This document shows, piece by piece, positions 57,353 through 64,000 of a stretch of DNA of 64,000 nucleotides. Under the pieces are notes generated by a model. That model ran no database searches, was not told the DNA's origin, and saw nothing but the letters and a program-made list of their open reading frames with translations. The stretch spans positions 362,620 to 426,619 of the forward strand of contig NZ_AUGS01000005.1 of assembly GCF_000422785.1 (NCBI RefSeq). Reading direction: 5' to 3'. Every line of letters begins with the position of its first letter. Within the stretch, counting starts at the first letter, position 1. The position numbers were made by a program, and so were the translations under genes. Source of the DNA: Pseudovibrio exalbescens DSM 16456. GTDB lineage: Bacteria; Pseudomonadota; Alphaproteobacteria; Rhizobiales; Stappiaceae.

Positions 57353-58336
57353 ATGGGACAACTTGTAAACGGAAAGTGGCAACACGGAGAGGTCGGCACA
57401 GCCTCAAAGGACGGCACTTTCCAACGGGCAGAATCTGTTTGCCGAAACTGGATCAAAGCCAATGGCTCGACGCAGTTCTTGCCGGAGGTCGGCCGCTATC
57501 ATCTGTATGTTGCCGATGCTTGCCCTTGGGCCCATCGAACCCGGCTGTTTCGCTGCTTGAAGAACCTTGAGGGCGCAATTTCCCTATCTACCGTCGATCC
57601 GTACATGGGCCAGAACGGCTGGTGGTTTTCGGGCGATAGCGACACCGATCCAGACCCGCTTTATGGTGCCGATTACCTTCATGAGATTTATACGCGCAGT
57701 GATGCGACTTACACGGGCCGCGTCACTGTACCGGTTTTATGGGACAAGCAGCGGGAATGCATCGTCAGCAACGAATCCGCTGAAATCATTCGGATGCTCA
57801 ACTCCGAATTTGTCGGCACCGCAGGCAATAGCATTGATTTTTATCCAAAGGCACTACAAAACGAAATCGAACAGCTCAACACACTGATCTACGAGTGCGT
57901 GAATAATGGCGTATACCGTTGCGGTTTTGCGCGCACTCAAGAAGCCTATGATAACGCCGTTGCTGGTGTATTTGAGTGCCTTGATCAACTGGAAGGCCGG
58001 CTAGGAAATCAACGTTTCCTGTGTGGGAATACTCTCACCGAGGCTGACTGGCGCTTATTTGTCACTTTGGTTCGGTTCGACGCAGTTTATGTAAACCTGT
58101 TCCGAACCAATCTGCGCCGTATTGCCGACTATCCGGCGCTTTCTGGTTATCTGCGAGATCTGTATCAATGGGAGGGTGTAGCAGAGACCGTGCACATGCC
58201 CAACGTCAAGGCGCACTATTTTAAGTCACTCACCAGCATCAACCCCTTCGGCATCATTGCCAAGGGCCCGGCTAATCTTGATTTGGGCGCACCTCATGAC
58301 CGGACCCGTTGGACAGCAGAGATCACTTACTTTTAA
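57353..58336 (+). CDS. Glutathionyl-hydroquinone reductase
   Basis: A 327-residue glutathione transferase of the Xi class (PcpF/YqjG/ECM4 type) that removes glutathione from glutathionyl-hydroquinones. The catalytic cysteine is Cys57 in ADACPWAHRTRLFR. Other landmarks are WWFSGDSDTDPDPLYGADYLHEIY, VPVLWDKQRECIVSNESAEIIRML, NNGVYRCGFARTQEAYD and LTEADWRLFVTLVRFDAVY, all typical of this family. The ATG at 57353 has AGGAGG directly upstream; the open frame from 57206 is not conserved and covers the preceding hairpin. It appears to be a single-gene unit. Confidence 0.92.
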   Translation: MGQLVNGKWQHGEVGTASKDGTFQRAESVCRNWIKANGSTQFLPEVGRYHLYVADACPWAHRTRLFRCLKNLEGAISLSTVDPYMGQNGWWFSGDSDTDPDPLYGADYLHEIYTRSDATYTGRVTVPVLWDKQRECIVSNESAEIIRMLNSEFVGTAGNSIDFYPKALQNEIEQLNTLIYECVNNGVYRCGFARTQEAYDNAVAGVFECLDQLEGRLGNQRFLCGNTLTEADWRLFVTLVRFDAVYVNLFRTNLRRIADYPALSGYLRDLYQWEGVAETVHMPNVKAHYFKSLTSINPFGIIAKGPANLDLGAPHDRTRWTAEITYF

Positions 58337-58352
58337 ACCAGATAGATGCTGA

Positions 58353-58775
58353 TTAACCCCGATCTTTCATTTCACGGCGGCGCATCGGCATTCGATCTAT
58401 GACGGAAAACAACTCGGCCGCGGAAATCGCTGCGTCGCGGCGCAGTTTTACAGTACCGTCCTTCCCCACCAGAATTGCAACACCCTGATTGGGAAGGTCA
58501 TATTGTTCACGCATAAAGGCTGCGTCTAGTTGGTCAGTTGAAACCTCGTTCACATACACCCGTTCAGCCACAAGACTGATCAACTTCAGGTCACGGTCGT
58601 TCATCCCCGCATAATGGTCGTCAAATATAGCGCTTTGTTCAGCCAACAGCAGCGCATTTTCATTTGAGACGCTGACAATCAGCAGTCTGTTTTTCCATAA
58701 AAAATCATCAATTTGAGCCGCTGCAGAGGACATGAGCACTCCTGCAAAAACCAACAGACCACAAAGCCACTTCAT
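58353..58775 (-). CDS. Secreted DUF4174 domain protein
   Basis: A 140-residue protein with a signal peptide (MKWLCGLLVFAGVLMSSAAAQ). The mature part, DDFLWKNRLLIVSVSNENA to GVAILVGKDGTVKLRRDAAISAAELFSVIDRMPMRRREM, fits the DUF4174 pattern, a thioredoxin-like fold ending in PMRRREM; the cysteines of true thioredoxins are missing. No function is established for the family. GGAAGG precedes the ATG at 58775. It converges on the hydroquinone reductase gene. Confidence 0.82.
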   Translation of the reverse strand: MKWLCGLLVFAGVLMSSAAAQIDDFLWKNRLLIVSVSNENALLLAEQSAIFDDHYAGMNDRDLKLISLVAERVYVNEVSTDQLDAAFMREQYDLPNQGVAILVGKDGTVKLRRDAAISAAELFSVIDRMPMRRREMKDRG

Positions 58776-58861
58776 TTGGGAGCCTTCCTTCTGTCGTTCC
58801 CACAGTGTAGATGCCCGCACAGCCTAGATCGAGGTTTCGGGAGCGCATATCCCTCCAAAGC

Positions 58862-59722
58862 TCAATGATGGACTTCGAGTGGCGTCTTCTCCTCCACCAT
58901 TGCGTATCTGTGATCCAGAAAATTCAACGAGATTTTTGGAAGAGGTGGTCCAACTTTCTTGGCAATGATGTAGATCAGCCCGGTCATCCGCAGTTCCAGG
59001 ATTTCGAAACCGGCTGATTGGAACATGCAAAGTAGAGTACGTGGCCAGAAATAAGAAAAATGGCCTTGACCGAGAAGCTGGTAGTTCGGACCCTTGAGCA
59101 GGTGATCAGGACAGTCAAGATAGAGCGTCTTAAGGTATAATATCCCATTCCCCTTCAAAAGCGCGTTACAGGTTTTCAAATCCTGAAATGGTTCGTAAGA
59201 GTGCTCAAGATAATCGAAGTTGAAAACCATATCAAAGCGTTCGGGCTCAAGACTCAGGTCCCGGGTAAAACCATGGTGCGCGTTGAAGCCAAGATCCTGC
59301 ATGCGATGCACGCCAGCAAGATTAATCTCGTTTCCTTCCGCCTCCATTTCTTTAAGGCGCGCAGCTTCCATCAAGGTGCCTGCGCCAAAACCCATATCAA
59401 AAATGACCTTCGGACGCCTACCGTCATTTGCCTCTTTAAAAAAACCTTCAGCCCGCTCTACAGCCTTTTCGTGTACGGCAAGAACGTTGGGCCGCGAGAG
59501 CTTGCGTGTGATGGTCCGTTGGGCACTATCAGCTCCTTCAAAAAAGTCCTTATACAGCGCATCTCGATCGGGTCTGGGAAACGCCATGACCAGATTGCAG
59601 TTCACACAGGAATGCAGTTCAAAACGGTCTTTGCCGTACCAGCTCACCTTCGTTGTTTTTAGATAGGGCTTGCTCTCGGTGCTTGCGCAGAAATCACAGC
59701 GAAACTTCCTTTGAAATCGCAT
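58862..59722 (-). CDS. Class I SAM-dependent methyltransferase with N-terminal zinc ribbon
   Basis: A 286-residue protein. Residues 9-42 hold two Cys pairs (CDFC and CVNC), a small zinc-binding ribbon. Residues about 100-220 are a SAM-binding Rossmann domain with VIFDMGFGAGTLMEAA and FDMVFNFDYLEHSYEPFQDLKTCNALLKGNGILYLKT. This domain order is common among methyltransferases linked to polysaccharide or nucleotide-sugar modification, but the substrate cannot be stated. It is divergent from the carbamoyltransferase gene with about 220 bases between, which suggests shared control. Confidence 0.8.
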   Translation of the reverse strand: MRFQRKFRCDFCASTESKPYLKTTKVSWYGKDRFELHSCVNCNLVMAFPRPDRDALYKDFFEGADSAQRTITRKLSRPNVLAVHEKAVERAEGFFKEANDGRRPKVIFDMGFGAGTLMEAARLKEMEAEGNEINLAGVHRMQDLGFNAHHGFTRDLSLEPERFDMVFNFDYLEHSYEPFQDLKTCNALLKGNGILYLKTLYLDCPDHLLKGPNYQLLGQGHFSYFWPRTLLCMFQSAGFEILELRMTGLIYIIAKKVGPPLPKISLNFLDHRYAMVEEKTPLEVHH

Positions 59723-59918
59723 TCTTTTGCTACCCCTTGCCAGCTGGTTTTGCGTGATCCACCCATCGGCTGCAAGCTACAGGAACACGATCAACCGTGC
59801 CTATCCGGCAATGTAAGGGCTCAAATCTCCCTCGCGAATTCTGACTGTTTTTCTTAACGCTTAAAAACGGCACCCTTGCATCGCAAATCACAGGAGTGGG
59901 ACTTGCATCAACGCAGAA

Positions 59919-59937
59919 GGCCGAGAGGATCTCGGCC
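59919..59937 (+). promoter_or_regulatory. Hairpin just before the carbamoyltransferase start codon
   Basis: GGCCGAGA (59919-59926) pairs perfectly with TCTCGGCC (59930-59937) around GGA, ending three bases before the ATG at 59941. The only purine-rich ribosome-binding candidate (GAGAGGA) lies inside it, so it could limit translation. If translation instead starts at GTG 59896, it would be coding sequence. Confidence 0.45.
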
Positions 59938-59940
59938 CTC

Positions 59941-61986
59941 ATGGGTATTAAGAGGTGCCCTTTGGGAGATGGTCATTACATTTCAGCCTATTGCCATGTT
60001 GATGCGCTCGATCATCACTATGGCATCGCGCTACGCCATGACCACAATATCAGTTTGTGGCGCAAGAACGGAGGCGATGTCGAACTGATTCAGGTGTGGG
60101 AACTGGAGCGCTTTTCCGGCGAGAAACACCATCTGCGCGCATTTCGTGACAACACGCATTTCTGGACTTTTGTTGCAGATCGCCTGAGGCCGCTCGGACT
60201 TGACACCACCGACATTGTCGGAGTTTGGGGAACGCCGGGCATCAACAGTGTCTCTGCGTCCGGCGGGGACTATTGGCGTCGTTTTGAAGAGTTTCCCCAG
60301 CACAGTCTTGCTCATCTGTTTTCCGCACTCATGCTGGACAAATCCATTTTTGATACTGAGACAATTGTGGCTCTGGCCATGGACGGCGGTCCTGACAGCG
60401 TTGAAGATGAAGCTAGCCAACGCAAACCCTACTATGTAGGTGCTCTTGTCAAAAACGGCAAAATGTCCTTGTTTCCTGTCGCATCCACGGCTCCTTTGTG
60501 GGCTTTGATGCGCCAACGATATGGATTGAAGGAGGGCAGCCTGATGGCCCTTGCCGGGGCCTGCAAAGCTGTGCTGCCTCTTGCCGTCGACGATCCCCCC
60601 CTGATCATCCGCAGGCGGGATTTTGAAAAGGCGGACCGTTGGTTCAAGGGGGTGACGCGTCAGGTTGAGGACACGCTATCTTCAACCAGTGGTTCGGAAA
60701 TTCGTGGCGATCCTCTCTTTACCAGAAAGGAAAACGAAGCTGCGGTCATCGCGCGCCTGATACAACAAAAAACGATTTCCCAAACCAAGCAAATCCTTGC
60801 CAAGATCATTGATGAGAATGACGTCACTCCCCAAAACACATATCTGGCGATGTCCGGCGGTTTGGCGCTCAATTGTCCGTTGAACACAGCCCTGATGAAG
60901 CAATTTGAGTTTAAAGGATTCCTTGCCCCGCCTTGCGTAAATGATTCAGGGCTTTCTCTCGGACTGGGACTTATGCGTTTTTTCGCTGATGAGCCGGACT
61001 TTCGCTTTCGCCTCTCCTCCCCCTACCTCGGTTCCAATGGCACGGATAACCTATCGGACGTTATAAAGGACCCAACCTTTTCTCTTCACATCGAAGATAT
61101 TTCTCATCCTGAGCTTGAGACCATTTTAAGCGACTTGTTGGACGGACCCATTGTCTGGTTTCAGGGCCAAGCCGAGATTGGCCCCAGGGCACTGGGCCAC
61201 CGATCTCTCCTTGCTGATCCTCGGGACATAACCTCCCGCGATAGGTTGAACCGGATCAAACAGCGCCAATGGTGGCGGCCGGTCGCCCCGCTTGTTTTGG
61301 ACGAGTTTTCAAAGGATTGGTTTGAGGAGAGCTTTCCTTCTCCATACATGTTGCATGCATTTCAAGTCAAAGCGGACAAGGCAGCACTAGTCCCCGCAAT
61401 TTGCCATTTGGATGGCACGGCTCGAGTACAGACGTTAACCATGGAAACAAACCCGGAACTTCATGAGATCCTTAATGCCTTCCATCGGGCCACAGGTGTG
61501 CCGATGCTATGCAATACCTCCCTCAATGACCGCAGCGAGCCTATTCTGAACAGCATTTCTGCAGCGCTCGATTTTGCTTTGTCCAAAGAACTCTCCGTTA
61601 TCTACGCCGATGGAATGCGCATTCAGCTGGGCGCTTTCCAACATCACGACAAGACAGCAACAAACAAAAGGGCTCGGCGCCATTTTAAACCAATGGAAGA
61701 GCCCCTTTCTGCGGGGGATGTGCATCGCCTCAATCCGCTTGGTTTCAGTCGGGAAGAGTTGGTTTTGATGCGTCAAATCCCAAAACTGCGCCATGTTGAT
61801 CACACGGCTCCGGGCACAGCACCGAGACTACAGAGATTGCTGTCTAAACTACGACACAGCTTTGGCAAACAGCCAGATTTTCAGTTCATCGATATGTATC
61901 ACGACCTACAAGGATCAAACACGCTGGAAGAAGCGCTTGGAAACAGGCAGGCGGAACCGGTTTGTTGTGAGGCGGACAATGGCTGA
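59941..61986 (+). CDS. Carbamoyltransferase, NodU/CmcH family
   Basis: A 681-residue O-carbamoyltransferase, the family that moves a carbamoyl group from carbamoyl phosphate to sugar or antibiotic hydroxyls (NodU on Nod factors, CmcH, TobZ). The N-terminal Kae1-like part has SAYCHVDALDHHYGIALRHDHN, an altered form of the usual HD metal site, then LAHLFSALM, ALAMDGGPDSVED and AMSGGLALNCPLN. The C-terminal domain has WFQGQAEIGPRALGHRSLLADPR, RQWWRPVAPLVLDE and GVPMLCNTSLNDRSEPI, all close to consensus. The last 100 residues go beyond the usual family end. I prefer ATG 59941 to GTG 59896, which touches its ribosome-binding site. It overlaps the next gene by eight bases. Confidence 0.88.
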   Translation: MGIKRCPLGDGHYISAYCHVDALDHHYGIALRHDHNISLWRKNGGDVELIQVWELERFSGEKHHLRAFRDNTHFWTFVADRLRPLGLDTTDIVGVWGTPGINSVSASGGDYWRRFEEFPQHSLAHLFSALMLDKSIFDTETIVALAMDGGPDSVEDEASQRKPYYVGALVKNGKMSLFPVASTAPLWALMRQRYGLKEGSLMALAGACKAVLPLAVDDPPLIIRRRDFEKADRWFKGVTRQVEDTLSSTSGSEIRGDPLFTRKENEAAVIARLIQQKTISQTKQILAKIIDENDVTPQNTYLAMSGGLALNCPLNTALMKQFEFKGFLAPPCVNDSGLSLGLGLMRFFADEPDFRFRLSSPYLGSNGTDNLSDVIKDPTFSLHIEDISHPELETILSDLLDGPIVWFQGQAEIGPRALGHRSLLADPRDITSRDRLNRIKQRQWWRPVAPLVLDEFSKDWFEESFPSPYMLHAFQVKADKAALVPAICHLDGTARVQTLTMETNPELHEILNAFHRATGVPMLCNTSLNDRSEPILNSISAALDFALSKELSVIYADGMRIQLGAFQHHDKTATNKRARRHFKPMEEPLSAGDVHRLNPLGFSREELVLMRQIPKLRHVDHTAPGTAPRLQRLLSKLRHSFGKQPDFQFIDMYHDLQGSNTLEEALGNRQAEPVCCEADNG

Positions 61987-63430
61987 TACAGACCTCAAAT
62001 CTCGTATTCAACACGCCCGAGAGGCAGAGGAAAAAGGACATTTTCAAAAAGCTCTTACGCATTGGCAAAAAGTGACCGCGTCCCACCCCAATAAACTGCA
62101 AGGCCCCCTTGGTGAAATCAGATGCTGCAAACATCTTGGTGCCTTTTCAAAGGCCTGTTCGTGTGCTGAACGCGCGTTGAAACGTTGGCCTGAAAACCCG
62201 GCTTTACTTCGCCATTATGCGCAGCTCCATAAGCTAATAGGGGCACCTGAGCAAGCCTTGGCGGCGGCGCGAAAACTGAAACGGGTGTGTCCGGATGATC
62301 CAACGGCTGCTCGCATTGAAATACTCAGCCTGTTGGCCCTGCAAAGTTTCCATGAGGCTGGACGGAAGGCAGAGACAGCAGTCCTGCAGTACCCCGACCA
62401 GCATAAATTTCGAGAGCTGTACATTCGTGTCTGGCGCAATTTACCGCTTACCGAACAGTCTCTCGCGTTAAGTCGATCATGGTTTCATGACGCCCTCGAT
62501 GATCCCATCTACTTTCAATTCCATCTGGACTGTCTGGCTGCATTTTCCAGAGCCTCGGAGGCCAAAGATGCCAAGCAACTGCATGCCTCAGCCAGCTTTG
62601 GCGGTCTACGCATCGATGATCCACTACTGTTTCAGAAAGCTTTGGACACCCCGCCTCCACTTACACCCTCTACAACAACATTGTCCCGCCGCATTGCGGA
62701 GGTGTTACGCCCCGCAGATATGCCGTTTTCAAGGTTTGAAGAGGAGGCCAAATGGGGTGTGAACGCGAACAAAACCGCTTTAACAGCATTTACCGACCTT
62801 GCCATGGAGGTCGTCGAAATGGAGGGCGTTTTTTCGCGGGTAGATTTGAAACCGGTCCAAGCGTGCCTGGCAAGAGGCAAAGGGTGCCTTCTGGTTACAT
62901 CCCATCACGGCCCGGGTGCCGCTGCTGCCTGGTATCTGGACCGGCACCTACCGCACTTCAAACGCATTGGAAACCAACGCAATCTGATGCTATCCAACCG
63001 GCAACCGTCTGACGATGCGCCGAACACGCAGGCATCCATTCTGATTGGTGCCTCCCCGCTCCCACACTTGCGCCAGATCATTCGCGACTTGAGTATTGGC
63101 CATGCCCTTGCTCTGGCCTGTGACGGCAACTTGTTTCGAAGCACGTTGGATGCACCTCTTTTGAATGGAACCGTAAGGATTTGGGATTTACCCGCCCGTC
63201 TCAATCATCGACTGGGAGTTCCAACAGTTTGGTGTCAAGCCTATTGGGATGGCAACAAAATCGCCCTTGATTTTACAGAGATTGAGGTTTTGCCGCGTCC
63301 GAAGGATCCTGAAACCCATGAGAGATTCTGGGCTCAACGCTATGCAAACCTGCTGGAAGACCACCTCCGCCGAGGCCCAAGAAACTATAGCTATTCCTCT
63401 ATTTTCTGGAGTCGTGCCTTGGGACTTTAA
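61979..63430 (+). CDS. TPR protein fused to a lipid-acyltransferase-like domain
   Basis: A 483-residue two-part protein. Residues about 10-200 are helical repeats of the TPR type (AEEKGHFQKALTHWQKVTASHP, GAFSKACSCAERALKRWPENPALL, GAPEQALAAARKLKRVCPDDP). Residues about 280-480 resemble the LpxL/HtrB acyltransferase fold: RGKGCLLVTSHHGPGAAAAWYL, GHALALACDGNLF, RLNHRLGVPTVWCQAYWDG and a final LEDHLRRGPRNYSYSSIFW. The acidic residue of HX4(D/E) is missing after His309/His310, so activity is doubtful or uses other residues. It overlaps the carbamoyltransferase gene by eight bases, and a radical SAM remnant follows, which points to one pathway. Confidence 0.75.
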   Translation: MADTDLKSRIQHAREAEEKGHFQKALTHWQKVTASHPNKLQGPLGEIRCCKHLGAFSKACSCAERALKRWPENPALLRHYAQLHKLIGAPEQALAAARKLKRVCPDDPTAARIEILSLLALQSFHEAGRKAETAVLQYPDQHKFRELYIRVWRNLPLTEQSLALSRSWFHDALDDPIYFQFHLDCLAAFSRASEAKDAKQLHASASFGGLRIDDPLLFQKALDTPPPLTPSTTTLSRRIAEVLRPADMPFSRFEEEAKWGVNANKTALTAFTDLAMEVVEMEGVFSRVDLKPVQACLARGKGCLLVTSHHGPGAAAAWYLDRHLPHFKRIGNQRNLMLSNRQPSDDAPNTQASILIGASPLPHLRQIIRDLSIGHALALACDGNLFRSTLDAPLLNGTVRIWDLPARLNHRLGVPTVWCQAYWDGNKIALDFTEIEVLPRPKDPETHERFWAQRYANLLEDHLRRGPRNYSYSSIFWSRALGL

Positions 63431-63463
63431 GTCGCCCGGTCGGAAAGTGAGACACAATACAAC

Positions 63464-63670
63464 ATGACAGATCAGGCTCACGGTCAAGCCACGAAAGAAG
63501 CCGGCATCGCAGGCCCGCGAACCGCCGAGCACAAAAAATGGGCTGCGCAGCGTATTCAACAACTCTTGTTGGCCGCTCCACATCTCGAGGAACACTATAA
63601 ACACGCTCGGCAAGTTATCCGGGCGTTTCGCCGTCCTGCGTTCTATGAAGTATCGACGCGTTGCAACCTG
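63464..63670 (+). pseudogene. Radical SAM gene remnant cut by an IS element
   Basis: About 68 codons remain of a gene that begins MTDQAHGQATKEAG. It ends in FRRPAFYEVSTRCNL, the usual approach to the radical SAM cluster motif CxxxCxxC; the first Cys is present and the reading frame then runs into insertion-sequence DNA (stop near 63697). It follows the TPR-acyltransferase gene by 33 bases and was probably the third gene of that transcript. The rest of the gene may lie beyond the insertion, outside the window. Confidence 0.65.
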
Positions 63671-64000
63671 AGCTACCTCCCGAAAATCGGACACTGACGT
63701 AAGCTACGATTTGTTGTCTGCTGGTCTTCGAGAAAAGGAGATCAGATATGTCGAAACGCAAGCAGCACTCGCCGGAGTTCAAGGCGAAAGTCGCCCTGGC
63801 AGCGTTGAAGGGCGAAGAGACGATATCGGAACTGGCGAGCCGCTTCGGGGTTCATCCGACCATGATCCATCAATGGAAGCGTGCCCTGCTGGAAGGCGCT
63901 TCGGACGTTTTTGAACGTGGCGGCAAACGAAAGCCGGAGATTGACGAAGAGCAGGTGAAAGAGCTCCACGCCAAGATCGGGGAGCTGGCGGTTGCCAACG
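63669..64000 (+). mobile_element. IS3-family insertion sequence, left end only
   Basis: The radical SAM frame breaks at about 63669, where TGAGCTACCTCCCGAAAATC begins, a plausible IS end. A typical IS3 orfA starts 80 bases inside and runs off the window. The right end, orfB and the target duplication are not visible, so the exact border is uncertain. Confidence 0.7.
63748..64000 (+). CDS. IS3-family transposase OrfA, truncated by the window end
   Basis: The 84 visible codons begin MSKRKQHSPEFKAKVALAAL, then GEETISELASRFGVHPTMIHQWKRALLEGA and KRKPEIDEEQVKELHAKIGELAVAN. This is the helix-turn-helix of IS3-family OrfA followed by the start of a leucine-zipper segment. AAGGAGATCAGAT precedes the ATG. 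The frame is open at the last base. Confidence 0.92.
   Translation, partial: MSKRKQHSPEFKAKVALAALKGEETISELASRFGVHPTMIHQWKRALLEGASDVFERGGKRKPEIDEEQVKELHAKIGELAVAN

Overview
The window looks like chromosomal DNA of an alphaproteobacterium, most probably of the order Hyphomicrobiales (Rhizobiales). The evidence is a choline-dependent phosphatidylcholine synthase, an invasion-associated locus B protein, the run rlpA - dac-like - tmk - holB - metG - tatD - metallo-hydrolase on one strand, and paired palindromic intergenic repeats of the rhizobial type. Base composition is moderately GC-rich, except for an AT-rich patch near 28.7-28.95 kb. The genus cannot be fixed by reading alone.

Layout. 0-12 kb holds housekeeping and envelope genes: a degenerate AMP-ligase-like protein with a family 5 solute-binding protein, IalB, HspQ, an LpxL-type acyltransferase, an AEC transporter, a UbiH-type monooxygenase, a DUF2182 membrane protein, phosphatidylcholine synthase and a quinone oxidoreductase. 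11.2-27.9 kb is a purine catabolism and uptake operon: a LysR regulator, uraH, xdhA, xdhB, xdhC, a BMP-type ABC transporter with two tandem binding-protein genes, puuD, uraD, an allantoate amidohydrolase and an M20 hydrolase. It covers xanthine to allantoin, then allantoate onwards; no allantoinase is seen. 28-31 kb is an accessory patch with an orphan FlhB-like domain protein, AT-rich DNA, two long repeats and an IS30-family element. 31-40 kb is the conserved replication/envelope run on the minus strand, ending at tRNA-Ser(UGA). 40.6-44.7 kb is a peroxide-defence group (katG, peroxiredoxin, OxyR-like regulator), followed by a PhoD-like phosphatase.

46.9-57.2 kb is a full autoinducer-2 (Lsr) locus. 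lsrF-lsrA-lsrC-lsrD-lsrB-lsrG-lsrE-like run leftwards, and lsrR-lsrK plus a small cupin run rightwards from a shared AT-rich control region. No luxS lies in the window, so use of foreign AI-2 is possible but unproven. 57.3-64 kb carries a glutathionyl-hydroquinone reductase, a DUF4174 protein, and an unusual group: methyltransferase (divergent), NodU/CmcH-type carbamoyltransferase, a TPR-acyltransferase-like fusion, and a radical SAM gene cut short by an IS3-family element that runs off the window.

The most notable observations are several homologues that keep the family fold but have lost catalytic residues: a DD-carboxypeptidase with all three active-site motifs changed, an FlhB-like domain without its NPTH cleavage site, an ANL protein without the A3 loop and A10 lysine, an OxyR without the second redox cysteine, and an acyltransferase domain without the HX4(D/E) acid. 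The carbamoyltransferase cluster and the cupin attached to lsrRK are the best candidates for undescribed biology.
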